Shown: positions 45,646 to 55,350, counted from the first letter of the stretch. The stretch is 64,000 bases of DNA from Massilia sp. CFBP 13721 (GCF_014842025.1 NZ_JACYUY010000002.1:287765-351764), one strand, 5' to 3'. Made by a program: numbers and translations. The notes: generated by a model from the sequence alone, not told the origin.

Positions 45646-45944
45646 GTGCATGTCCTTTAGTTTGCTAACAACGATCACTGTCACGACAGGCGGCATAAAG
45701 CCGACTGCCAAGCCCCAAGTGTTTTTGGCTTTTTACGGATACCTCGGCGACCTGTCGCGGACGCAATAACAGCCAATTTGTTTGGCATTCATCTGCGCGC
45801 GACGGTTTCGCGAAGTTCCACCCGTTAGGCGGGTCGTCCTGGTAGCGACGCGACGTGCGCGGCGGCTCAGGCGGATTGTTCTTTTTGAGCCGGCTTGTGG
45901 CCGGTTGTCCCGTGAATGAAGGGGCTCTTTTGTTTCTGAAATTT

Positions 45945-45973
45945 ATTATGTCCCTATTGGTTCTCGAAGTCAA
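45945..45973 (-). promoter_or_regulatory. Sigma-70 promoter for the prkA operon
   Basis: On the minus strand, TTGACT (45968-45973), exactly 17 nt, CATAAT (45945-45950). Transcription would start near 45938, leaving a leader of about 290 nt before prkA. The leader has small hairpins (CCCG-TTAGG-CGGG; CCGGC-TTGTG-GCCGG) but no ORF or riboswitch that I recognise. The whole gap 45646-46289 is 644 nt. Confidence 0.65.
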
Positions 45974-46147
45974 AGCAGGATAGCGCATTCGCGCGTAGGA
46001 CGATAAGCCTTTGATTATTAACGAAAACCAATATATTTCCAGGTCTACTTTGGTGTGCTCAGCAGTCTGACCAGAAGAAAATATTTATGCATGCTGTATG
46101 GCTATTTCCACAAGCCTTTACTGTTGGGTTGACAAAAGGAAGGGATC

Positions 46148-46161
46148 GATCGTGCACGATC
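46148..46161. promoter_or_regulatory. 14-bp perfect palindrome upstream of the adenine deaminase gene
   Basis: GATCGTGCACGATC, 13 nt downstream of a TTGACA (46129-46134) and about 130 nt before the start codon. It covers where a -10 box would sit, so it could be an operator, but no good -10 is visible. Low certainty. Confidence 0.35.
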
Positions 46162-46277
46162 CGGCATGCCGGCGGCGCACGCGAAACCGGTCGTTTTTCG
46201 ACCGCCTGTCCAATGAAAACTGAGCCATGGCTGCATGCGGTACACTTGCCGGTCCTGCACCTGAAAACCGCATTTGA

Positions 46278-47297
<1,020 letters not shown>

Positions 47298-47308
47298 GAA
47301 AACAGCCG

Positions 47309-49843
47309 ATGTTGATGCAGTCCCTCCGCATGACCGCGCGCGACTGGCGCGCGGGCGAACTGCGTTTCCTGCTGGTCGCGCTGATCGTGGCGGTGTCGGC
47401 GCTGTCCTCGGTCGGCTTCTTCATCGACCGCATGCGCGCCGGCCTGGCGCGCGACGCCAACCAGCTGCTCGCCGCCGACCTGCTGGTCAACGCCGACAAT
47501 CCGATCCTGCCCGCCTGGCGCCAGGAAGCGCAGCGGCGCGGCCTGCTGCTGGCCGATACCGTCACCTTCCCCAGCATGGCGCAAGGCGGAGAGGGCGAGA
47601 ATTCGCAAGCCCAGCTGGCCTCGATCAAGGCCGTCTCGACGGGCTATCCGCTGCGCGGCACGCTGCGCATCACGACCGATCCGGACCAGGCCAGCGCCGC
47701 GCGCGGAACGGCTGCGAATGCGATCCCGGCGCCGGGCACCGTCTGGGTCGACGCCAACCTGCTGCCGGCCCTGAACGTGAAAGTCGGCGATGCGCTGCAG
47801 GTGGGCGATCGTAAATTCACCATCACCCAGCTGGTAGCGGCCGAACCGGATCGCGGCGCCTCGTTCGCCAACTTCGCGCCGCGCGTGATGCTGTCGCTTG
47901 ACGACCTGAAGTCCACCGGCCTGGTCGACGATTTTGCGCGCGTGACCTACAAGCTGTTGGTGGCGGCGCCCTCGAACAACGACCTGGCGCGCGTGCGTGA
48001 TTTCGATACCTGGCTGCGCGCGCGCATCGCCCAGGACAACGTCAAGGGCGTGCGCATCGAGTCGATCGAGAACGGCCGTCCCGAGATGCAGGCCACGTTA
48101 GAGCGCGCCGACCGTTTCCTGTCGCTGGTCGGCCTGTTGTCGGCGATGCTGGCGGCGGTCGCCGTCGCCATGGCCGCGCGCCGTTTCATGCAGCGCCACC
48201 TGGACGCCTGCGCCATGCTGCGCTGCCTCGGCATGACCCAGAACGGCGTCGGCGCCATGTACCTGATCGAGTTCGCGCTGGTCGGCCTGGCCGGCAGCGT
48301 CATCGGCGTGCTGGTCGGCTTCGGCGCGCACTTCGTGCTCCTCCAATTGATCGGCACGCTGCTGCCGCCGGACCTGCCGCCGGTGTCGCTGCTGCCGGCG
48401 TTGCAGGGCATCGCCACCGGCATGCTGCTGCTGGTCGGCTTCGCACTGCCGCCCGTCCTTCAACTGCGCAACGTGCCGCACAACCGCGTGATCCGGCGCG
48501 AGCAAAGCGCGCCACAACCCATGGCGCTGGCCACCTATGGCCTCGGCATCGGCGTGTTCCTGGCGCTGCTGCTGTGGCAGGCGGGCGACCCGAAGCTGGC
48601 GCTATTGACGGCCGGCGGCTTCCTCGGCGGCTTCGCGGTGTTTGCGCTGGTGGCCTGGCTGGGATTGAAATTGCTGCGCCGCCTGCGCGGGATCTCGGCC
48701 CACCAGGGCTGGCGCTTCGCCGTCACCTCGCTGCAGCGCCGCCCCGGCGCGACCATCGTGCAGGTGGTGTCGCTCGCACTCGGCCTGATGGCGCTGCTGC
48801 TGCTGACCGTGGTGCGCGGCGACCTGGTCGCGGCCTGGCAGCGCGCCACGCCGGAGAATGCACCGAACCGCTTCATCATCAACGTGCTGCCCGAACAACG
48901 GGACGACGTGGCGCGCCGCATCACCGCCGCCGGCGTCGACAAACCTGTGCTGTACCCGATGATCCGCGGCCGCCTGACCGCGGTGAACGGCAAAGCCATC
49001 ACGCGCGACACCTACGCCAGCGACGACGCGCGCCGCCTGGCCAATCGCGAATTCAACCTGTCGACGACTGCCGATGCCCCGGAGGGCAACGACATCGTCG
49101 CCGGCAAGTGGTACGCGGACGCGCCTGGCGTGTCCGAAGCCTCGGTGGAGCAGGGCATCGCCAAGACGCTGGGCCTGAAACTGGGCGACGTCATGCGCTT
49201 CGACATGGCCGGCATCGTGGTCGATGCCAAGGTGACGAGCCTGCGCAAGCTGGAATGGGGCTCGATGCGCGCCAACTTCTTCGTCATCATCAACCCGCAA
49301 GCGATGGCGAATGCCCCGGCGACCTACATGACGGCCTTCCACCTGCCGCAGCAGGGCGCGGGCCTGGCCAACACGCTGGCGCGCACCTACCCGAACCTGA
49401 CCGTGATCGACGTCAGCGGCATCATCCGCCAGGTGCAGGACGTGGTCGACCAGGTGGTTGTCGCCGTCGAATTCCTATTCCTGTTCACGCTCGCTTCCGG
49501 CGTGCTGGTGCTGTACGCGGCGTTGATGGGATCGCAGTCGGAACGCACGCGCGAAGCCGGCCTGCTGCGCGCCCTGGGGGCGACGCGCAAGCAGCTGGCG
49601 CAGGCGCAGCGCATCGAGTTCGTGCTGGTCGGCGGCCTGGCCGGTTTGCTGGCCGCGAGCGGCGCGGCGGCGCTGGGCTGGGCGCTGGCGACGTTCCAGT
49701 TCAAGTTCCCGTGGACCTTCGAGCCGGGCGTGTGGCTGGCGGGGATCGTGGTCGGCGCCGTGTGCGCGCTGGTGGGCGGCTGGCTGGGGCTGCGCAGCGT
49801 GTTGCGGCAACCGCCGTTGCAGACGCTGCGGGAGTCGGGCTAA
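47309..49843 (+). CDS. FtsX-like ABC transporter permease (YbbP type)
   Basis: 844 residues with an N-terminal membrane helix, a large periplasmic domain (about 45-255), a first bundle of FtsX-type helices (LVGLLSAMLAAVAVAMAARRFM...), a central cluster, a second periplasmic domain (about 525-680) and a C-terminal FtsX bundle (LFTLASGVLVLYAALMGSQSERTREAGLLRALGATRKQL). Layout and length match E. coli YbbP, the permease of the YbbAP transporter associated with esterase TesA. The ATPase (ybbA) and tesA are not adjacent here. Function (lipid or precursor export) is inferred. Confidence 0.88.
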   Translation: MLMQSLRMTARDWRAGELRFLLVALIVAVSALSSVGFFIDRMRAGLARDANQLLAADLLVNADNPILPAWRQEAQRRGLLLADTVTFPSMAQGGEGENSQAQLASIKAVSTGYPLRGTLRITTDPDQASAARGTAANAIPAPGTVWVDANLLPALNVKVGDALQVGDRKFTITQLVAAEPDRGASFANFAPRVMLSLDDLKSTGLVDDFARVTYKLLVAAPSNNDLARVRDFDTWLRARIAQDNVKGVRIESIENGRPEMQATLERADRFLSLVGLLSAMLAAVAVAMAARRFMQRHLDACAMLRCLGMTQNGVGAMYLIEFALVGLAGSVIGVLVGFGAHFVLLQLIGTLLPPDLPPVSLLPALQGIATGMLLLVGFALPPVLQLRNVPHNRVIRREQSAPQPMALATYGLGIGVFLALLLWQAGDPKLALLTAGGFLGGFAVFALVAWLGLKLLRRLRGISAHQGWRFAVTSLQRRPGATIVQVVSLALGLMALLLLTVVRGDLVAAWQRATPENAPNRFIINVLPEQRDDVARRITAAGVDKPVLYPMIRGRLTAVNGKAITRDTYASDDARRLANREFNLSTTADAPEGNDIVAGKWYADAPGVSEASVEQGIAKTLGLKLGDVMRFDMAGIVVDAKVTSLRKLEWGSMRANFFVIINPQAMANAPATYMTAFHLPQQGAGLANTLARTYPNLTVIDVSGIIRQVQDVVDQVVVAVEFLFLFTLASGVLVLYAALMGSQSERTREAGLLRALGATRKQLAQAQRIEFVLVGGLAGLLAASGAAALGWALATFQFKFPWTFEPGVWLAGIVVGAVCALVGGWLGLRSVLRQPPLQTLRESG

Positions 49844-49859
49844 CGATATTCGGCGTTCA

Positions 49860-49886
49860 CGCGTGGGCACGGGGCGCCCACCCTAC
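49860..49886 (-). repeat. REP element, single copy, locus 7
   Basis: Identical over 27 bases to the two copies that flank the RAYT gene. It lies in the 57-nt gap between the permease and the globin gene and ends 14 nt before the globin start. Confidence 0.9.
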
Positions 49887-49900
49887 GGTATGATGCTGCC

Positions 49901-50290
49901 ATGTCCGAGAACCAAACCCTGTACGAAATCATCGGCGGCGAAGCGCGCCTGCGCGAACTGGTCGACCGCTTTTATGACCTGATGGAGCTGGAGCCCGAAT
50001 TCGCCGGCATCCACGCCCTGCACCCCAAGCCGAACGACAGTTCGCGTGAAAAACTCTTCATGTTCCTGTCCGGCTGGATGGGCGGACCCGACCTGTTCGT
50101 CGAGCGTCACGGCCACCCGCGCCTGCGCGCGCGCCACCTGCCGTTCGGTATCGGTACCAGTGAGCGCGACCAGTGGCTGCGCGCCATGGCCTGGGCGATG
50201 GAAGACATCGGCATGGACGACGACTTGCGCATGCGCCTGATGCAGTCCTTCTACCAGACCGCCGACTGGATGCGCAACAAGGCCGATTGA
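49901..50290 (+). CDS. Group II truncated haemoglobin
   Basis: 129 residues (MSENQTLYEIIGGEARLREL). A 2-on-2 globin: YEIIGGEARLRELVDRFYDLM with the B10 tyrosine, FMFLSGWMGGP (E helix), the proximal histidine in RLRARHLPFGIG (F8), and a conserved Trp in RDQWLRAMAWAMED (G8), the marker of group II. These proteins bind O2 or NO and can protect against nitrosative stress. The stop overlaps the rmuC start, so the two are co-translated. Confidence 0.93.
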   Translation: MSENQTLYEIIGGEARLRELVDRFYDLMELEPEFAGIHALHPKPNDSSREKLFMFLSGWMGGPDLFVERHGHPRLRARHLPFGIGTSERDQWLRAMAWAMEDIGMDDDLRMRLMQSFYQTADWMRNKAD

Positions 50291-51609
50291 TGTCCACTTT
50301 TCAATTTGCGCTATTGGTTGCGGGCGTCCTGGCCGTGATCGCCTTGCAGGTATTGTTGCTCTTGCGCGGCCGTAGTGACGGCAGTGCGCTCGCCTTTGAA
50401 CGCCTCGAACGCGAACTGCGCCAGGAGCTGCAGCACAGCGCCCAGGCCACGCGCCAGGAACTGGCCGGGCACATGGGACAGCACCAGGGCGCGACGGTCC
50501 AGCAGCTGGAGAGCATGCGTCAGCAGATGCAGCTGCATGCGGCCGGCGGACGTGAAGAGCAGGCGCGCGCATTGAAACGCTTTGCCGACACGCTGCAGCA
50601 GACCCTCGGCAACCTGACCGAATCGAACGCCCAGCGCATGCAGGAAGTGCGCGCCACGCTCGAACACAAGATCCGCGACCTGCAAACGGATAACGCCAAG
50701 CGCCTGGAAGAGATGCGCCAGACGGTCGACGAAAAGCTTCACAACACGCTGGAAACGAGATTGACCGAATCCTTCCGCCAGGTCTCCGAACGGCTGGAAA
50801 AGGTGCACCAGGGCCTCGGCGAAATGCAGCAGCTGGCGATCGGCGTCGGCGATCTGAAGCGTGTGCTCACCAACGTCAAGACCCGCGGCACCTGGGGCGA
50901 AGTCCAGCTCGAAATGCTGCTCGAGCAGGTGCTGACGGTCGACCAGTACGCCAAGAACGTCGAGACGGTGCGCGGGACCAATGCGCGCGTCGAATTCGCG
51001 ATCAAGCTGCCCGGCGTGACCGACGGCGGCGCGCCGCTATGGCTGCCGATCGACGCCAAATTCCCGAAAGAGCAGTACGAACGCCTGCTCGAATCGCAGG
51101 ACCGCGCCGACGCCGAAGGCGTGGCGAAGTATGGCGGCGAACTCGAACGCGCCGTGCGCAACGAAGCGAAGACGATCTGCGAAAAATACGTCTCGCCGCC
51201 GCAGACGACCGATTTCGCGATCCTGTTCCTGCCGACCGAGGGGCTATATGCCGAAGTCATGCGCCGCCCCGGCCTGGCCGACGACCTGCAGCGCACGCTG
51301 CGCGTGACCATCGCCGGCCCCTCGACCCTGTCGGCGCTGCTCAACAGCCTGCAGATGGGCTTCCGCACCCTGGCGCTGGAAAAGCGCTCGTCCGAAGTGT
51401 GGCAGGTGCTGGGCGCGGTGAAGACCGAGTTCGGCAAATTCGGCGACGTGCTGGCCGCGACCAAGCTGACGCTGGAAAAGGCGGCGAAAAACATCGAGAG
51501 TGCCGAGGTGCGCAGCAGGCAGATGGCAAGAAAGCTGAAGTCGGTGGAGGCGTTGCCGAGCGAGGCGGCGCAGTTGATGCTGGGACGAGAAACGGAGATG
51601 GACCCGTAG
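50290..51609 (+). CDS. rmuC: DNA recombination protein RmuC homologue
   Basis: 439 residues from the ATG at 50290, overlapping the globin stop (TGATG). One N-terminal membrane helix (FQFALLVAGVLAVIALQVLL), a long coiled-coil region (about 40-190) and the RmuC nuclease-like domain (KTRGTWGEVQLEMLLEQVLT, PIDAKFPKEQYERLLESQDR, FAILFLPTEGLYAEVMRR). Reported to limit recombination at inverted repeats. Odd point: its TAG stop codon is the TAG of the REP element that starts at 51606, so the REP overlaps the gene end. Confidence 0.93.
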   Translation: MSTFQFALLVAGVLAVIALQVLLLLRGRSDGSALAFERLERELRQELQHSAQATRQELAGHMGQHQGATVQQLESMRQQMQLHAAGGREEQARALKRFADTLQQTLGNLTESNAQRMQEVRATLEHKIRDLQTDNAKRLEEMRQTVDEKLHNTLETRLTESFRQVSERLEKVHQGLGEMQQLAIGVGDLKRVLTNVKTRGTWGEVQLEMLLEQVLTVDQYAKNVETVRGTNARVEFAIKLPGVTDGGAPLWLPIDAKFPKEQYERLLESQDRADAEGVAKYGGELERAVRNEAKTICEKYVSPPQTTDFAILFLPTEGLYAEVMRRPGLADDLQRTLRVTIAGPSTLSALLNSLQMGFRTLALEKRSSEVWQVLGAVKTEFGKFGDVLAATKLTLEKAAKNIESAEVRSRQMARKLKSVEALPSEAAQLMLGRETEMDP

Positions 51610-51632
51610 GGTGGGCGCCCCGTGCCCACGCG
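51606..51632 (+). repeat. REP element flanking the RAYT gene (left copy)
   Basis: GTAG, then the hairpin GTGGGC...GCCCAC and the ending GCG. Identical, as a reverse complement, to the right copy at 52313-52339 and to the copy at 49860. It provides the rmuC stop codon. Confidence 0.93.
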
Positions 51633-51726
51633 GAACTCTGCACTGACGCGCCGCTTGCTGGATTGATGACGATGCGTCTCTTTGACGTGTCTCATTGATC
51701 GTTCACGACCCGTACTGAACGGCCGT

Positions 51727-51739
51727 GTGCGCACCCTAC
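51727..51739 (-). repeat. Half REP directly upstream of the RAYT start
   Basis: In minus sense GTAGGGTGCGCAC, i.e. the REP head without its closing arm, ending 1 nt before the first possible ATG (51741) of the RAYT gene. It may mark the transposase's own promoter or regulatory site. Confidence 0.45.
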
Positions 51740-51752
51740 AATGCGCGCGACT

Positions 51753-52286
51753 ATGACCCGTTACCGCCGCGCCCGCACTGGTACTACCTACTTCTTCACC
51801 TTGGTGTCGTTCCGCCGCCAGCCGATCCTGTGCCTTCCGCCGATTCGGGCCGAATTGCGCCGCGCACTGCAAAACGTTCGCATTACCCGACCGTTTGAAA
51901 TCGACGCCCTGGTCCTGATGCCTGATCATTTGCACTGCATCTGGACTTTACCAGCCGGCGACGTCGACTATTCGACGCGCTGGTCGCTCATCAAAAATGC
52001 GGTTTCGCGCTTTGCCGGCGTGCCGACGATTTCCGCGGATACCACATCACGCATCAAACACCGTGATGCGGCGATATGGCAGCGCCGCTTCCATGAGCAT
52101 GCAATTCGCGATGAACAAGATTTCGAGCGGCATATGGATTACATCCATTTCAATCCAGTGCGTCATGGACATGCCGCCAGCGCGGCAGCGTGGCCGTATT
52201 CGACGTTTCATCGGTATGTGCGGGAAGGTTTATATGCACCGGATTGGGGTGGGACGCAACAGGCGCAGTCGATGTGGGTGGAGTAG
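51753..52286 (+). CDS. REP-associated tyrosine transposase (RAYT, Y1/HUH family)
   Basis: 177 residues from the ATG at 51753 (MTRYRRARTGTTYFFTLVSF); an in-frame ATG at 51741 is also possible. HUH motif H59-L-H61 in LMPDHLHCIW and the catalytic tyrosine Y130 in the RAYT-typical YIHFNPVRHG; SLIKNAVSRF and AAWPYSTFHRYVREG are also characteristic. RAYTs nick and join single-stranded REP DNA at the GTAG site and are thought to spread REPs. It sits between two identical inverted REPs, and the gene looks intact. Not an ordinary IS200/IS605 transposase: there is no accessory TnpB and no IS ends. Confidence 0.92.
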   Translation: MTRYRRARTGTTYFFTLVSFRRQPILCLPPIRAELRRALQNVRITRPFEIDALVLMPDHLHCIWTLPAGDVDYSTRWSLIKNAVSRFAGVPTISADTTSRIKHRDAAIWQRRFHEHAIRDEQDFERHMDYIHFNPVRHGHAASAAAWPYSTFHRYVREGLYAPDWGGTQQAQSMWVE

Positions 52287-52312
52287 GGCCGCGTAATCCG
52301 GAGATGTCCGTA

Positions 52313-52339
52313 CGCGTGGGCACGGGGCGCCCACCCTAC
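52313..52339 (-). repeat. REP element flanking the RAYT gene (right copy)
   Basis: Exact reverse complement of the left copy at 51606-51632 over 27 bases, GTAG end outward. It ends 1 nt before the stop codon of the convergent mobA-moeA fusion gene. Confidence 0.93.
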
Positions 52340-52340
52340 A

Positions 52341-54218
52341 TCAAACCAAGCCCTCGAACATCAGCACGTCGACCATGTCTCCCGCAGTCACATTCCCCTG
52401 CCCATCATGCAACACCACCATGCAATTCGCCTCCGACATCGAGCGCAGGATACCCGAGCCTTGCGAACCGGTGATGCGTACCTGCGGCATGCCGTCCTCG
52501 CCTTGCGTCAGCACGCCGCGCTGGTATTCGGTGCGGCCGGGTTTCTTGCGGATGGCCCCAAGCGAGCGCGCGCGCAGCAGGGGCAGGGGGGCGTCGGCGC
52601 CCATCATGCGCAGCAGCGCGTCGCGGGCGAAGAAGTAGAACGAGACCATCACCGCCACCGGGTTGCCGGGCAGGCCGAAGAGGAAGGCGCCGTGGCCGTT
52701 CGATTGGACGCGTCCAAACGCGAGCGGGCGGCCGGGACGCATGCCGATCTTCCAGAAGGTGACGTCGCCCAGGCGCGCCATGATCTGCCGGGTGTAGTCG
52801 GCGGCGCCGACCGAGACGCCGCCCGAGGTGATGATGGCGTCGGCATTCTCGCAGGCGCTGCGCAGCGCTTCCTCGAGCGCGGCCGGATCGTCGCGCACGA
52901 TGCCCATGTCGATGATGTCGCAGCCGAGGCGCTGCAGCATGCCGTAGATCGTGTAACGGTTGCTGTCGTAGACGCTGCCTTCGTCGAGCGGCTGGCCGAT
53001 CGAGCGCAGTTCGTCGCCGGTCGAGAAAAAGGCGACGCGAAGGCGGCGCCGCACCGGCACTTCGGCGATGCCGAGCGAAGCGACCAGGCCCAGGTCGGCA
53101 GGACGGATCACCTTGCCGGCTTTCAGGGCCGCGCTGCCTGCCTTGAGATCTTCGCCGGCGAAGCGCCGGTTGTCGCCCGGTTTCAACGTACCCGCCGCGA
53201 TGACGATCGACGCCTTGCCTTCCTCGGCCACGAATTCCTGCGGGATCACGCTGTCGCAGCCGTCCGGCATGACGCCGCCCGTCATGATGCGCACGCATTC
53301 GCCCGGGGCCGGCGCCAGGCCGGTCGGCTTGCCCGCATACACGGTGCCGATCACGCTCAGGCGCACCTGGCCGTCGGCGGGGAGGTCGCCGCCGCGCAGC
53401 GCATAGCCATCCATCGCTGAGTTGTCGTGCGCCGGCACGTTGATCGGCGAGACGATGTCGCGCGCCAGCACGCGTCCCAAGGCGGCGCGCAGCGCGACCT
53501 GCTCGACGGCCTGCACCGGCTGCACGAACGCGCGGATGATGCGCTGCGCATCCTCCACCGGCAGCGCGTCCGGATCGTAGGCGGAGAGGCAGCTGGTCAC
53601 GTCGGCCAGGCGCGGCGCGCGCGTGGTATCCAGGCTGTGCAACTCATCGAGCGTATTGATGTTGCGGAAGGCGTCGGCATCGTCGAACGGCACCTCGGCC
53701 GCCTTGAGGTCCTTGTACCAGCCGTCCATGCGCCGTCCGCCTTCGCGCAGATACGCCGACAGGATCGGCAGCAGCGACGCCTTCACGAGGCAGAACACCG
53801 GATGCGGCTGCGGACGCTGGCCGGGTTCCTGGGTCACGGCAAAGGCGAGATCCGCATCCTGCGCGCGCAGCGCTCCCAACAGCCGCTCAGCCAGGTCCGG
53901 CGGCAGGAACGGGGAGTCGCAGGGTGCGGTCAGCAGGAGCTCGGTCTGGCAGCGGCGCATGCCGGTTTCCATGCCGGCCAGCGGCCCGGCGAAGCCCGGT
54001 AAATCGTCCGGCCACACCGGCACGCCGAGCGCGGCGTAGGTGTCCAGGTTCTGGTTGGCGTTGATCGCCACGTCGGCCACTTGCGGCGCGAGGCGTTCCA
54101 GTACGTGGGCGGCCATGGTCTTGCCGCGAAACGGCTGCAGGCCCTTGTCGACCTGCCCCATGCGCGTACCGCGCCCGCCGGCGAGGATCAGTCCACTGAT
54201 CGATGCTTGTTGTGTCAT
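52341..54218 (-). CDS. MobA-MoeA fusion protein, molybdenum cofactor synthesis
   Basis: 625 residues from the ATG at 54216-54218 (MTQQASISGLILAGGRGTRM). Residues about 1-190 are MobA, molybdenum cofactor guanylyltransferase (LAGGRGTRMGQVDKGLQPF, LLLTAPCDSPFLP, FRNINTLDEL). After a short linker, residues about 205-625 are MoeA, molybdopterin molybdotransferase (DVTSCLSAYDPDALPVEDAQ, NSAMDGYALRGGDLP, RIMTGGVMPDGCDSVIPQE, SGGVSVGAADYTRQIM, LFGLPGNPVAVMVSFY). No in-frame Met exists at the MoeA junction. MoeA inserts molybdate and MobA adds GMP, so both steps would be on one chain. 31 nt after moaA. A fusion or, less likely, a sequencing-level loss of a stop codon. Confidence 0.9.
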   Translation of the reverse strand: MTQQASISGLILAGGRGTRMGQVDKGLQPFRGKTMAAHVLERLAPQVADVAINANQNLDTYAALGVPVWPDDLPGFAGPLAGMETGMRRCQTELLLTAPCDSPFLPPDLAERLLGALRAQDADLAFAVTQEPGQRPQPHPVFCLVKASLLPILSAYLREGGRRMDGWYKDLKAAEVPFDDADAFRNINTLDELHSLDTTRAPRLADVTSCLSAYDPDALPVEDAQRIIRAFVQPVQAVEQVALRAALGRVLARDIVSPINVPAHDNSAMDGYALRGGDLPADGQVRLSVIGTVYAGKPTGLAPAPGECVRIMTGGVMPDGCDSVIPQEFVAEEGKASIVIAAGTLKPGDNRRFAGEDLKAGSAALKAGKVIRPADLGLVASLGIAEVPVRRRLRVAFFSTGDELRSIGQPLDEGSVYDSNRYTIYGMLQRLGCDIIDMGIVRDDPAALEEALRSACENADAIITSGGVSVGAADYTRQIMARLGDVTFWKIGMRPGRPLAFGRVQSNGHGAFLFGLPGNPVAVMVSFYFFARDALLRMMGADAPLPLLRARSLGAIRKKPGRTEYQRGVLTQGEDGMPQVRITGSQGSGILRSMSEANCMVVLHDGQGNVTAGDMVDVLMFEGLV

Positions 54219-54249
54219 TGTTATTGTGTGATTAACTAACCGCCTCGCA

Positions 54250-55350
54250 TTATCCACCGATATAGGACATTTCGACCTTGCGCGCCCCTTGCACGCTGCC
54301 CTGCGTCTCCACGGTGCGCGTTTCCGAATAGCGGTCCGTGCGCCCGCGCCACAATTGCGCGATCGCGCCGCTGAGCGCCAGGTCGTCGTGGCCGGCGCGC
54401 AGCAGCGCGCGCAAGTCGTGGCCGCGGGTGGCGAACAGGCAGGTGTACAGCTTGCCCTCGGTCGACAGGCGCATGCGGCTGCAATCCTTGCAAAAGGCGC
54501 CGGTGACGCTCGAGATGACGCCGACCTCGCCGCCGCCGTCGAGATAGCGCCAGCGCGCCGCGGTTTCGCCCGTATAGTTGGCAGCGGCCGGCACCAGCGG
54601 CAGCTCGGCGCCGATGCGGCGCACCACCTCGCCCGAGGGCACGACTTCGTCCATGTTCCAGCCGTTGGAGGCGCCGACGTCCATGTATTCGATGAAGCGC
54701 AGGATCGTCGGCGAGCCTTTGAAGTGGCGCGCCATCGGCACGATCTGGTCGTCGTTGGTGCCGCGCTTGACCACCATGTTGACTTTCACCGGCCCCAGGC
54801 CCACGGCGTGGGCGGCGTCGATCCCGGCCAGCACGTCGGCGACCGCAAAATCGACGTCGTTCATGCGCTTGAAGACGGCGTCGTCGAGCGCGTCGAGCGA
54901 GACCGTGACGCGGTCCAGGCCGGCATCCTTGAGCACGCGCGCTTTTCTCGCCAGCAGCGAGCCGTTGGTGGTCAGCGTCAGGTCGAGCGGGCGGCCGGAC
55001 ACCGTCGGCAGGGCGCGCAGCATTGCCACCAGGTGTTCCAGGTTCTTGCGCAGCAGCGGTTCGCCCCCCGTCAGGCGGATCTTCTCGACGCCGTGGGCGA
55101 TGAACAGCCGCGCCACGCGCGTGATTTCCTCGAACGAGAGCAGGTCGCCGTGCGGCAGATAAGGGTAATCCTTGCCGAAGACTTCCTTCGGCATGCAGTA
55201 CACGCAGCGGAAATTGCAGCGGTCGGTCACCGAGATGCGCAGGTCGTGCAGGGGCCGCGCCAATGCGTCGCTGAGAATCCCGACGGGCGCCGCCGGCACG
55301 GCCAGCATGGGCGCGCGCAGGTCGTGGAGCATGATGATTTTTTCAGACAT
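54250..55350 (-). CDS. moaA: GTP 3',8-cyclase (radical SAM, molybdenum cofactor)
   Basis: 366 residues from the ATG at 55348-55350 ([20 protein letters not shown]). Radical SAM cluster motif [35 protein letters not shown] and the second cluster cysteines near the C-terminus ([25 protein letters not shown]). MoaA converts GTP to 3',8-cyclo-7,8-dihydro-GTP, the first step of molybdopterin. The N-terminal 30 residues are variable. moaA and mobA-moeA form a two-gene minus-strand operon; moaC, moaD and moaE are not in the window. Confidence 0.96.
   Translation of the reverse strand: MSEKIIMLHDLRAPMLAVPAAPVGILSDALARPLHDLRISVTDRCNFRCVYCMPKEVFGKDYPYLPHGDLLSFEEITRVARLFIAHGVEKIRLTGGEPLLRKNLEHLVAMLRALPTVSGRPLDLTLTTNGSLLARKARVLKDAGLDRVTVSLDALDDAVFKRMNDVDFAVADVLAGIDAAHAVGLGPVKVNMVVKRGTNDDQIVPMARHFKGSPTILRFIEYMDVGASNGWNMDEVVPSGEVVRRIGAELPLVPAAANYTGETAARWRYLDGGGEVGVISSVTGAFCKDCSRMRLSTEGKLYTCLFATRGHDLRALLRAGHDDLALSGAIAQLWRGRTDRYSETRTVETQGSVQGARKVEMSYIGG

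Noticed and set aside
45646..45944. Sigma-54 promoter or known riboswitch in the prkA leader
   Set aside because: No GG-N10-GC pair in the right orientation and no riboswitch core that I recognise.
51606..52339. RAYT unit considered as a normal IS200/IS605 element
   Set aside because: No tnpB and no typical IS200/IS605 ends; the YIHFNP motif and flanking REPs fit RAYT.
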